Below, piece after piece: positions 28,695-37,552 of a stretch of DNA of 64,000 nucleotides. Numbering within the stretch: position 1 is the first letter of the stretch; the number at the start of each line of letters is the position of its first letter. Below the pieces are notes generated by a model. It had not been told where the DNA came from. It did not search any database and was given only the letters and a program-made list of their open reading frames with translations. Location: positions 248,001 through 312,000 of the forward strand of contig NZ_CP017259.1 in assembly GCF_001735715.1 (NCBI RefSeq), given 5' to 3'. The position numbers were made by a program, and so were the translations under genes. This DNA is from Formosa sp. Hel3_A1_48 (lineage in GTDB: Bacteria > Bacteroidota > Bacteroidia > Flavobacteriales > Flavobacteriaceae).

Positions 28695-30578
28695 CTAATT
28701 TTTAATAAATAGCTGTGATTCATAGCCCTCTAATAAAATAAAATATATTCCCTTTGACAGTTTTGAAATTTCAAGGCCATTATCATAATACTTGTCCATA
28801 ACAAGCTCCCCTGTTGTATTATAGATTTTTATCCTTGTAGATGGCATAAGGTTGGTAATAAATATTTTATTAGAGGAAGGATTGGGGTACAAGACTAAAG
28901 AGTCTGAAATTAATGTCTGATCTGAATGACCAAGAATTTCACCATTTTTTGAATTACATGCTCCAATATTTGGTGTTCCAAAGTCAAAATCTATTGGATT
29001 TCCATAAAAATCAACAACGGGGTAACTCGGAACGTGGTTAAAAATTCCTGTTCCTGCTCCAGGAATGGGTGGACCTTGATACGCTATTCCAGCATTAACT
29101 GCAGCACTATTGTTGAGTAACTGATACCCCAATTTATCACCTGAATTTTCATTATTGAAATTTGGATTTCCAAATACGGGATGGGTATCTAAGTTTTCAA
29201 AACTATTTCTTACATTCCCGAAAAACAAATTATTGCGCATGAACAGTGCAGTTCCATTAGTATTCATAACCATTTGTTTTCCACCAAGAAAAGCACCATT
29301 TGTAGCATAAAAAATATTATTAAAAATATAAGTATTCGTGGCTACAACATCAATGGCTGTGGAATAATCATAGTTCATCACGATAGTATTATTATAAATA
29401 TAATTCTCATTGGAGTAATGTATATTCCCACCTGGCGTATTTTCATTGATCCAAATTGTATGGTTACTATTAACCCAGCCGGGGTTCTCACGCCACCCAT
29501 CGTTAACACTCACATTAAAACGATAGACAGCATTAACATTTCCTCCTAAAATTTCAACAAATCCGCCTTCACAATCTTCCATATAATTATATTGAACAAA
29601 AGTGTTTTCGTTTTCATGGTCAATATGAATGCCATGAGAATCTAGATAGCCTCTAACGTGTAAGCATTGATTGTATTGAATTACCGTATTTATGGAACGC
29701 CATGTCCAAACTGAACTCCCACGATTTGGCATTCTGGGGTCTGAGTCGTCCCCTGGATATTCAAAAATATTATTTTCAATCAAACAATTATAAGTCCTTG
29801 ATGGAAGAATACATGTACCACCAGTTCTAAAAAAATGATTGTTCCTAAATACAAAGTTTTTGTTTCGACTAATATCATTATTTCCATGACCACCACCATG
29901 CTTAACATGTACACCAAAGCGCTGCAAATCTGTAAAATAACAATTCTCAACCAGTACATCTTGAATATTTTTGGGATGGTCTTCAGAATTCCAAGAACTA
30001 AAAAATCTAAGTCCAGCAACCTCTAAGCCGTTAAAGCTTTCAGGTTCCAAAATAGGTTCTACGGCATAAACATTTTGAAAAATCATATTTCTGAAGGTAA
30101 AATTTCTCATAATTTGATTGCCTGTATTGTGAATATGAATCCCATAAGAATCTTTATCATCAATTCCGGTTCTGGAATGTAATCGTTCATTCTGGATTTC
30201 AAGACCATCAAAGATAATGTTATCATTGTTGTTCACATAGACCGCTTCCCTATAATCACCCCCACCTGAGGAGCCAACTTCCCCAGTAAGGATTGGTTTT
30301 GCTCCATTTCCATATGATGATATTATTATGGGGTGAGATAGCGATCCAGATCCATTTACTATGAAATGTCCATTGAATTGTTCATCAGATTTAAATAATA
30401 CCTGATCTCCTGGCCCCAAATTTGTTTGTGATATTTTGTTCAATGACTTCCAAGCATTGGCTGGGGTGTCCCCAATATTTGTATCGTCACCGGTTGTAGC
30501 ATCAAGATAATAAGTTGATTGTGCAAAGGAAAATACACTAAAAAAAACAAAACAAAAGAAATTAAATTTAACCATCAT
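28695..30578 (-). CDS. Secreted right-handed parallel beta-helix protein with T9SS tail (copy 1)
   Basis: A 627-residue protein with a signal peptide (FFCFVFFSVFSFAQ). It opens with YYLDATTGDDTNIGDTPANAW and GPGDQVLFKSDEQFNG, typical of pectate-lyase-like beta-helices, then shows many short strands rich in Asn (IENNIF, IQYNQCL, IYNNTIVM). The core block SHGIHIDHENENTFVQYN and MEDCEGGFVEILG is also nearly intact in the second copy at 32377 and holds acidic and His residues that could be catalytic. The C-terminus is a type IX secretion signal (LYPNPSSNKIFI). No CAZy family can be assigned by eye. iota-Carrageenases (GH82) share the fold, but I see no GH82 signature. It heads the beta-helix/sulfatase/GH50-like/sulfatase run. 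The second ATG (30575) is an equal start. Confidence 0.75.
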   Translation of the reverse strand: MMVKFNFFCFVFFSVFSFAQSTYYLDATTGDDTNIGDTPANAWKSLNKISQTNLGPGDQVLFKSDEQFNGHFIVNGSGSLSHPIIISSYGNGAKPILTGEVGSSGGGDYREAVYVNNNDNIIFDGLEIQNERLHSRTGIDDKDSYGIHIHNTGNQIMRNFTFRNMIFQNVYAVEPILEPESFNGLEVAGLRFFSSWNSEDHPKNIQDVLVENCYFTDLQRFGVHVKHGGGHGNNDISRNKNFVFRNNHFFRTGGTCILPSRTYNCLIENNIFEYPGDDSDPRMPNRGSSVWTWRSINTVIQYNQCLHVRGYLDSHGIHIDHENENTFVQYNYMEDCEGGFVEILGGNVNAVYRFNVSVNDGWRENPGWVNSNHTIWINENTPGGNIHYSNENYIYNNTIVMNYDYSTAIDVVATNTYIFNNIFYATNGAFLGGKQMVMNTNGTALFMRNNLFFGNVRNSFENLDTHPVFGNPNFNNENSGDKLGYQLLNNSAAVNAGIAYQGPPIPGAGTGIFNHVPSYPVVDFYGNPIDFDFGTPNIGACNSKNGEILGHSDQTLISDSLVLYPNPSSNKIFITNLMPSTRIKIYNTTGELVMDKYYDNGLEISKLSKGIYFILLEGYESQLFIKN

Positions 30579-30701
30579 CCACTTTTAATTTTTATTTGGA
30601 ATTAAAACAAAATGTAAATTTAGAGCTATTATTTAGGTGTACTTTACAACTCTTAACTAATACTAAACTATAATTAACTTAAATATATTTCATCCTTGCC
30701 A

Positions 30702-30718
30702 TGGTAACTACTGAAAAA
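30702..30718 (+). promoter_or_regulatory. Weaker copy of the shared element upstream of the sulfatase gene
   Basis: TGGTAACTACTGAAAAA matches TGGTAATTTTTGATTAA at 12 of 17 positions, in the same orientation, 76 bases before the ATG at 30795. Suggestive only. Confidence 0.25.
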
Positions 30719-30794
30719 CGATTGTTAATTTGGTAGTTTAACGTAACCTTTAATTATCATAAATTTACAATTCAAATAGATAATTTAAACAGGG

Positions 30795-32348
30795 ATGTAT
30801 TCAAAAAAAATAACATGGGGGCTAATTATAATTGTTTTATTAACTTTTTCTTGTACTGAAAAAAAAGCCCAAAACAAGTCGTCAAAAAACTCAACACCAA
30901 ATATAGTGATCATTTATACAGATGATTTAGGTTTTGGTGATATCAGTGCAAACGGCGCCACAGAAATTCAAACCCCAAACATAGATAAACTGGCCAATAA
31001 TGGAATTCGGTTTACTAACGGATTTTCAAGTTCGGCAACTTGTACACCTAGTCGTTATGCTTTGTTAACAGGTATTTATCCCTGGAAAAATAAACGAGCT
31101 AGAATTCTCCCAGGGACTGCACCCTTAATTATCGATACCGCTCAAGCAACACTACCAAAAATGCTAAAAAATAAGGGCTACCATACTGGAATCGTTGGCA
31201 AATGGCATTTGGGTCTAGGTTCAGGAAATGTAGACTGGAACAAACGCGTTTCGCCTGGACCAAACGAAGTGGGATTTGATTATGCCTACATAATGGCTGC
31301 CACTCAAGACCGAGTCCCAACTGTTTATATAGAAAATGGTAATGTTGTTGGATTAGATCCTAATGACCCTATCGAAATTGATTACGCCAATAACTTTGAG
31401 GGAGAACCCAATGGATTGGATAATCCAGAACTCATTTCAATGAAATGGCATCACGGTCATAACAATAGTATCGTTAATGGAATTCCTAGAATTGGATTTA
31501 TGAGAGGCGGAGAATCCGCTAAATGGAGTGATATTGATATGGCAGATCACTTTCTCGTCAAAGCACAAGACTATGTCAAACAGCATAAAAATGAACCCTT
31601 CTTTCTATATTATGCCATGCAGCAACCTCATGTACCACGTACTCCTCACCCTCGTTTTGTTGGAACTTCTGGAATGGGTCCAAGAGGAGATGTTATTTTG
31701 GAAGCAGATTGGTGTGTTGGAGAATTCATAAAAACGCTTGATGATGAAGGACTCTTAGAAAATACTTTAATCATATTCTCAAGCGATAATGGCCCTGTAT
31801 TAAATGATGGCTATTTTGACCAAGCTGTAGAAAAAATTGGAAATCATAAACCTAATGGCGTATTTAGAGGCGGTAAATACAGTCTTTTTGAAGCAGGTAC
31901 AAGAGTTCCTTTTATTGTTTATTGGAAGAATCGTATTGCACCCAAAGTATCAAATGCCTTAATCAGTCAAATAGATATAATGGCCTCAATCGGTACCCTA
32001 ATAGGTAGTGATATCGAAAATACTGACAGCCAAAAAATGTGGAATGTACTCTCTGGTCAATCTGATCAAGGCAGGAATTCTCTAATTATTGAGGCTACTA
32101 CACGAACAGCTTACAAGCAAGGCGATTGGGTAATGATACCACCCTATGGTGGACCAGAAGTTTTAGAGCAAGTAAATATAGAGATTGGCAATTCAAGTAA
32201 TTATCAACTTTATAACCTTAAGGACGATAAAAGTCAACAAAATAATTTGGCAAACTCAAAGCCTGAAAAGCTTCAGGAGTTAATAAAAGCCTTTAATGCA
32301 GAGAAAGGGAATGCCAACACCAAGGTTGAAGCTATTGAATTAAAGTAG
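30795..32348 (+). CDS. S1-family sulfatase, lipoprotein, cysteine type (arylsulfatase-like)
   Basis: A 517-residue sulfatase with a lipoprotein signal (LLTFSC, Cys20). The formylglycine site is Cys83 in SATCTPSRYALLTG; TDDLGFGDISANG and FSSDNGPVLNDG hold metal ligands. VGKWHLGLG is conserved. It is of the arylsulfatase type and differs from the DDLND sulfatases nearby, so it probably removes a different sulfate. It is the only plus-strand gene between 23 and 37 kb, forming its own transcript convergent with the second beta-helix gene. The S1 subfamily is not determined. Confidence 0.9.
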   Translation: MYSKKITWGLIIIVLLTFSCTEKKAQNKSSKNSTPNIVIIYTDDLGFGDISANGATEIQTPNIDKLANNGIRFTNGFSSSATCTPSRYALLTGIYPWKNKRARILPGTAPLIIDTAQATLPKMLKNKGYHTGIVGKWHLGLGSGNVDWNKRVSPGPNEVGFDYAYIMAATQDRVPTVYIENGNVVGLDPNDPIEIDYANNFEGEPNGLDNPELISMKWHHGHNNSIVNGIPRIGFMRGGESAKWSDIDMADHFLVKAQDYVKQHKNEPFFLYYAMQQPHVPRTPHPRFVGTSGMGPRGDVILEADWCVGEFIKTLDDEGLLENTLIIFSSDNGPVLNDGYFDQAVEKIGNHKPNGVFRGGKYSLFEAGTRVPFIVYWKNRIAPKVSNALISQIDIMASIGTLIGSDIENTDSQKMWNVLSGQSDQGRNSLIIEATTRTAYKQGDWVMIPPYGGPEVLEQVNIEIGNSSNYQLYNLKDDKSQQNNLANSKPEKLQELIKAFNAEKGNANTKVEAIELK

Positions 32349-32376
32349 CTTTTAATGAAAATTATTGTTCTAAGAT

Positions 32377-34251
32377 TTAGGTAATCAGTAGCTTGATGGA
32401 AATCTTCTTACTATTTCGTTCCAAAATCATTTCATAAACTCCATGCTTTAATGCTGCAATTGCAACATTAGGGTGTTGTTTTGAAATACGTCCTTCTTGC
32501 TTGACTTTTCCCAAAATATCAAGAAGTTTATAGTCATATGTATCCTCTACTCCACCCAAAATAATTAGTCCTGAAGCAATAGGATTTAATACATGGACAC
32601 CAACACCCTCAAAATATAACGCTCCATTTTTTGAATTATTTGCACCAATATTTGGGGAATAATTCTCATCGATAGGTTGATTAAAAAAATCTTTAGTAGG
32701 TGTTTCCTCTACAGATGAAAAAACAAATGAGGCTTCGACAGGAAAACGTGGATGAGCAAACTCACCAATATATGGGGTGCCGGAATTGATTGTATTAGGC
32801 AGGTCATTTACATCATTCTCATTCACAGAGCCAGATGATGGTTTTCCCAATAACTTATGGTCGTCTCTGTCCATAAAGCGTTTAGATATTTCCCCCAAGA
32901 AAAAATTATTTTTAACGGCAGATAATGAGTCTTTCAATATCATTTGTTTTGTGCCAATTCCCGAACCGTTAACAGCGTAAAAAATGTTATTAAAAATTCG
33001 TGTATTCAATGCATTGATATCTATAGCTGTTTGGAAAGGATAATCCTTGCGATCTAAAATTATGGTATTATTATAAATAAAACTATTGTTGGATTCGTGC
33101 CCCCCTTTACCGTTTATTTTGTTGTTTAACCAAATGGTGTGATTACTATTTTTCCAGTTTGGGTTTTGGCGCCAACCATCGTTCTTACTAATATTAAAAC
33201 GATAGGTAGCACGCTCATTATCTCCTAAAATTTCCACGAATCCCCCCTCACAATCTTCCATATAATTATATTGAACCACAGTGTCTTTGTTATGATGGTC
33301 AACATGTATGCCGTGTGAATCTAAAATACCTCTAATTCCAATACACTGATTATATTGAATAACTGTATTGACACTATAATAATTCCAAACAGCACTACCT
33401 CTACCAATCATTCTATCATTTGTTTTTGCTCCTGGCTGATCAAATATATTGTATTCAATAAGGCAATTTCGGGTTCTAGAAGGTAATATACATGTTCCTC
33501 CAATTTTTGAAAATTCATTTCGTCTAAAAATAAGATTAGTATGCCTATGATCTTTTCCTTTTTTACCTTGGGCATGCTTGATATGAATACCAAAGCGCTG
33601 CAAATCAGTAAAATAACAGTCCTCCACCAAAACATTATCGATGTGGGCTTTATCCCAATCAGAAAAAAATCGAATAGCGGCGACCTCAAATTGGTTGAAG
33701 GCGTTTTGGTTTGAAGGATCAACATAAACTAGAGAATAGACATTCCTGAAAGTCATTCTTCGAAAAATAAAATTGTGCATCACCTTGTTGCTGGAATTGT
33801 GAATATATATACCAAAACTATGCGCATTATTATACTCCAATCTGGGCTTCAATCTATTATTTTGAATTTCTAAGTCTTCAAAAACAATATGTTCGTTGTT
33901 ATTAACATAGATTGCTTCTCTAAAATCACCCCCTTGTTCCTTATCTAATTGCCCCGTCAGAATGGGTTTATCACCACTATCATATGACGTAATCACTATT
34001 GGCTGATTAAGATTTCCTGAACCATTAACAACAAAATGGCCTTTGAATGTATCACCGGTTTTAAAAAAAACTGTATCCCCTGGCTTTAATTTCTGTTTAC
34101 TAATCTTTTCTAAACTCTTCCAGGGCTTTGATTTGTGTCCTTTATTGGAATCACTTCCCATTGAACTCGATAAGTAATAATTGGTTTGTGCATAACCAAT
34201 TGAGCATAGAATTATGAATATTACAAGGTTAATTTGTTTTATTATTTTCAT
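32377..34251 (-). CDS. Secreted right-handed parallel beta-helix protein (copy 2)
   Basis: A 624-residue paralogue of the protein at 28695. It has a signal peptide (IFIILCSIGYAQ), the same opening (NYYLSSSMGSDSNKGHKSKPW, KPGDTVFFKTGDTFKG) and the same core (SHGIHVDHHNKDTVVQYN, MEDCEGGFVEILG, NISKNDGWRQNP). The C-terminal segment resembles a T9SS sorting domain but lacks the usual PNP motif (VLNPIASGLI instead), so it may be a divergent signal. It lies 129 bases downstream of the second GH2 gene on the same strand. Function is unknown; a carbohydrate-cleaving role is inferred from fold and neighbours. Confidence 0.72.
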   Translation of the reverse strand: MKIIKQINLVIFIILCSIGYAQTNYYLSSSMGSDSNKGHKSKPWKSLEKISKQKLKPGDTVFFKTGDTFKGHFVVNGSGNLNQPIVITSYDSGDKPILTGQLDKEQGGDFREAIYVNNNEHIVFEDLEIQNNRLKPRLEYNNAHSFGIYIHNSSNKVMHNFIFRRMTFRNVYSLVYVDPSNQNAFNQFEVAAIRFFSDWDKAHIDNVLVEDCYFTDLQRFGIHIKHAQGKKGKDHRHTNLIFRRNEFSKIGGTCILPSRTRNCLIEYNIFDQPGAKTNDRMIGRGSAVWNYYSVNTVIQYNQCIGIRGILDSHGIHVDHHNKDTVVQYNYMEDCEGGFVEILGDNERATYRFNISKNDGWRQNPNWKNSNHTIWLNNKINGKGGHESNNSFIYNNTIILDRKDYPFQTAIDINALNTRIFNNIFYAVNGSGIGTKQMILKDSLSAVKNNFFLGEISKRFMDRDDHKLLGKPSSGSVNENDVNDLPNTINSGTPYIGEFAHPRFPVEASFVFSSVEETPTKDFFNQPIDENYSPNIGANNSKNGALYFEGVGVHVLNPIASGLIILGGVEDTYDYKLLDILGKVKQEGRISKQHPNVAIAALKHGVYEMILERNSKKISIKLLIT

Positions 34252-34380
34252 TTTTGATACAATATTAATTTTACAAAAGTTATGTTTTAATGTTGAAAAT
34301 GGTTCAAAGTTTTAAATTAAAATTAGTGTAATATGATAGGTATGTATCATATCCTTTTTAAATATTTTATTTGTAAACAC

Positions 34381-37320
34381 TTAATTCTTACTTAGACTAT
34401 ATGAAATTATATTCATCAATATTTTTTCGGCCACTGGATCTTTCCCAAGGTTTTCTATAATCCGTAGTGTGGAAAGTAACATTTGACCTTTTCCATGGTC
34501 AGACTCCAAAACATCAGCCGCCCACCAAACCTCACCAGGGCCATTATAATGTCTAAGCATAATGTCATTATTTGGAAAATGATCATAACCGATCATTCCA
34601 ACAATATAAACCCCCTCCTGTTTTGCCATTGAAGTTATTGGGTGTATGTTTTCATAAACGCCATGCATAATTTGATTAGTGGGAAGTCCCTCAAAAATGG
34701 GGTGTTTCTTTATTATGTGTGATTTCGCAGCCCAACCACCAAGAGTGGGCCATTTTCCTAACATTTGAGCATTTGTTGGTAAGCCTTGTTGGGGAATTTC
34801 TTTTAAAACTCTGTCAAAATTTTTGGTTGGTTTACCCTTGACCTCTAAAAATACAGCATATCCACCCTTGTTCACATGATTTTGTATCATTTCCGCATCC
34901 TCAGCGTATTGCTTTTTATTTTCTGATTGGCCTACAATTACTGGGATATCAACATCTAAAGCTGGTGTAAAGGGAATAAAATTGATTTTTTTAGATACTA
35001 AGAAGTTTGTTAAATCCCCCTTTGGATCGTGTAGCGCAAACAATTCTTTTGGTAGTTGATAACTTTCATTATCAAATACATCAAAACTTTCAGAATTTTC
35101 AGTAATAGCATTTCCTTTTTTATCTAAAATGACTGCATGAACTTTATAACTTCCATTCATTTTTAGACTAGATAACTTTTTATCGAAAAGAACATTGATG
35201 CCACGGTCTAAATCACTTATAGAGGTTTCACTAAAGACAATATTATCCAAGGAATCCTTGATTGAAATTACCGCTTTAACGTCAGAATGATTGTTTTCAT
35301 TGACGCCATAAACCTTTAAATTAAACCCTTGATTTTTAAAAACATTTCTAGGGAGTATTCGAATTGGAGCAACAGTGGGTTGGTTTGCAGCTTTGGTCAT
35401 GTCATAAGCCAAAGTTTTTGGATTTCTCCAAAGGTCCAGAAGACCAGCACCTAAAACCCAATCACCTCCAACAAGAGCATGTATGCAATAGCCTTTTATT
35501 GAACTATTTAATCGTGAAGCTTCAATCATGCGTTTGTTGGCAATTCCGTGCATTTTTTGCTGCTCCAAGTATAGTAATTCTGTATTTTGATAAATACCAT
35601 CAAATTCAATTTTTTTCAAGACTGAATGAAACCCTTGGTCTAAGAATTTGTGGTATACAGTAGGGGCTAAAATGGGATTACCCTTTTCTTTAAAGGTGAT
35701 ATTATTTTGAACTAAATTTGGAGTACTTCCATACCCAAGCTCAGAAATATATGACATAATTCCTGGAACAACATTTTTTCCGTACCCCTTAACTTTGGAA
35801 AGCTTGAGTTGTTTTTTCTCGGATTGTGTTTTACCCGTAACCAAGTAACCATCAAATTCCATCTGATTAACCTGGGAACCACTGTAATGGTGAATATCAT
35901 TAAACTTCGTTGGGGTTGTTTCATAAGGGAGATAAATATTTGCTCCTTCACCCCAACCCCCAGATTCATCGAGAATCATTCGACTTGGATCTAGTTCTCT
36001 AGCTAAAACAGACATTTCGTTGAGCATTTGTGTTAAAATCGGTCGGTTAATTTCATTAAAAAGCTCCCATTGTACTATAGATGTTCTGTTTCTATTATTC
36101 AAAATAGTCTTTTTTAACTCATTTTCTACGACAAACGGTAATCGTGGAGTAGAAATAGGTCGATACATACATTCAACAACAAGACTTCCGACGACTAGCA
36201 CCCCCAATTCGTCACAAAGCTCTAACCACATTTTTGGAGGTGGTTTTCGCCATGGTCTAATCATATTAAAGCCTGCTTCTTTAGCTAATTTAATTTCTTT
36301 TATTGCCATTTCTCTGGAGTCTGGGTAAGCCATACCGACTGGATACAAACCCTCAAAAAATGCAGCTTTTAAATATATTGGCTTGCCGTTTAAATAAAAC
36401 TCATCATTTTGAACTGTGAACTCTCTAAACCCAAATTTATGTCTCCACTGATCGGAAATTTTTTCTTTTTGTTTTAAAATGATTTTAAGCTCATAAAGAT
36501 TAGGGTTGTCCACATCCCAAAGCTGAATGTTGTCAAATTTTAACAAATAATTGGTTTGCGTTTTTCCTGGACTCAGTGTCAAAGATTTTGATTTCGATAC
36601 CACTTGAGCCTCGCCTTGATTAAAAACTTCAAGCTCTAGACTAGCTTCAATAGGCGAAATTTCATGATTGTAGATTTCCAGATTAACTTCTAATGTTTTA
36701 TTGTCGATATCAGTTTCAATAAAAACATCCTTTAAATGAATAAATCGTTTTCTTAATAAAGAAACAGATTGCCAAATGCCTCCATTAATAGCACCTCTCC
36801 ACATGGGAACCTCTTGCCTTCCCAAACCATCTATGTTTTTATCGGTCAATATTATTGGGGTAATAACGCGTACAATTATTGAATTCTCTTTATTTAAATC
36901 AATAAGTTGGTCTATCCTAAAGCTAAATGGAGTGTATCCCCCTTCATGAAATCCTACAACCTCGTCATTAATCCATATCTCAGATTTGTAATTTACTGCA
37001 TCAAATTGAAGTTCAATAATTTGGTTGTCCCAGTGTTCAGGAATCGTGAAGGTTTTTCTATAAAAAGCAACACCCTCATAATTTTCATTAAAAGACTCTA
37101 ATGTAGATGGTACAGAAATAGTTTTTTTGTGAGTGAGTTTATCAAAATTTTCATTCAAATGCCATTTTTCATCAATCCCTATATTTTTATCATCATAAAT
37201 AACTTCCCATGAACCATCTAAACTTAGTCGTTCTATCCCATGTCCAGCTTGAGCAATAACATTGGTTGAGAGTACTATAAAAAATAGAATCAACGATAAA
37301 ATAGCTGTCTTGTTAATCAT
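34381..37320 (-). CDS. GH2-family glycoside hydrolase with C-terminal amidotransferase-like domain, secreted
   Basis: The 979-residue protein begins with a signal peptide (ILFFIVLSTNVIAQ). I chose the ATG at 37320 over one at 37482 because the upstream segment is not signal-like. A GH2 sugar-binding domain (LDGSWEVIYDD, PSTLESF), an Ig domain and a TIM barrel follow. The putative acid/base is Glu423 (WELFNEINRP) and the nucleophile candidate Glu527 (SYISELGYGS). The last 250 residues look like the glutamine-amidotransferase-like fold of GH42 and some GH2 proteins (VPVIVG-like strand, HPIFEGLP, STLRIIENLGKDPVAE). It is divergent from susC. It differs clearly from the LacZ-like enzyme, so a different galactoside is likely. 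Confidence 0.82.
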   Translation of the reverse strand: MINKTAILSLILFFIVLSTNVIAQAGHGIERLSLDGSWEVIYDDKNIGIDEKWHLNENFDKLTHKKTISVPSTLESFNENYEGVAFYRKTFTIPEHWDNQIIELQFDAVNYKSEIWINDEVVGFHEGGYTPFSFRIDQLIDLNKENSIIVRVITPIILTDKNIDGLGRQEVPMWRGAINGGIWQSVSLLRKRFIHLKDVFIETDIDNKTLEVNLEIYNHEISPIEASLELEVFNQGEAQVVSKSKSLTLSPGKTQTNYLLKFDNIQLWDVDNPNLYELKIILKQKEKISDQWRHKFGFREFTVQNDEFYLNGKPIYLKAAFFEGLYPVGMAYPDSREMAIKEIKLAKEAGFNMIRPWRKPPPKMWLELCDELGVLVVGSLVVECMYRPISTPRLPFVVENELKKTILNNRNRTSIVQWELFNEINRPILTQMLNEMSVLARELDPSRMILDESGGWGEGANIYLPYETTPTKFNDIHHYSGSQVNQMEFDGYLVTGKTQSEKKQLKLSKVKGYGKNVVPGIMSYISELGYGSTPNLVQNNITFKEKGNPILAPTVYHKFLDQGFHSVLKKIEFDGIYQNTELLYLEQQKMHGIANKRMIEASRLNSSIKGYCIHALVGGDWVLGAGLLDLWRNPKTLAYDMTKAANQPTVAPIRILPRNVFKNQGFNLKVYGVNENNHSDVKAVISIKDSLDNIVFSETSISDLDRGINVLFDKKLSSLKMNGSYKVHAVILDKKGNAITENSESFDVFDNESYQLPKELFALHDPKGDLTNFLVSKKINFIPFTPALDVDIPVIVGQSENKKQYAEDAEMIQNHVNKGGYAVFLEVKGKPTKNFDRVLKEIPQQGLPTNAQMLGKWPTLGGWAAKSHIIKKHPIFEGLPTNQIMHGVYENIHPITSMAKQEGVYIVGMIGYDHFPNNDIMLRHYNGPGEVWWAADVLESDHGKGQMLLSTLRIIENLGKDPVAEKILMNIISYSLSKN

Positions 37321-37425
37321 ATAAACTTCATATTTTTTTTTTACAAATATCTTTGGCATTTTAAATACTGTATCTACACTAGTTAACAATAATTGGACAC
37401 AGATTAACATCGAATTCCAATATTT

Positions 37426-37442
37426 TGGTAATTTTTGATTAA
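37426..37442 (+). promoter_or_regulatory. Shared 17-base element upstream of susC
   Basis: TGGTAATTTTTGATTAA occurs here and, identically, at 13774-13790 before the anhydrogalactose operon. It lies 110 bases before the susC ATG. It is embedded in AATATTTTGGTAATTTTTG, related to the site before the AraC gene. No full TAnnTTTG box was found between it and susC. Confidence 0.5.
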
Positions 37443-37552
37443 AATATGTTAATTTGAAATTAAACAATTTTTGGTTATGCACTAATTTTACATTGTCAAT
37501 TTAATAATTACTTAAAAATTGACGTTAAAATTTATTAACTAAGCAAAAATTT

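Noticed and set aside
28695-34251. Beta-helix proteins as GH82 iota-carrageenase or GH110 galactosidase
   Set aside because: Only the general fold agrees; I could not find the family-specific opening or catalytic blocks, so no family was assigned.
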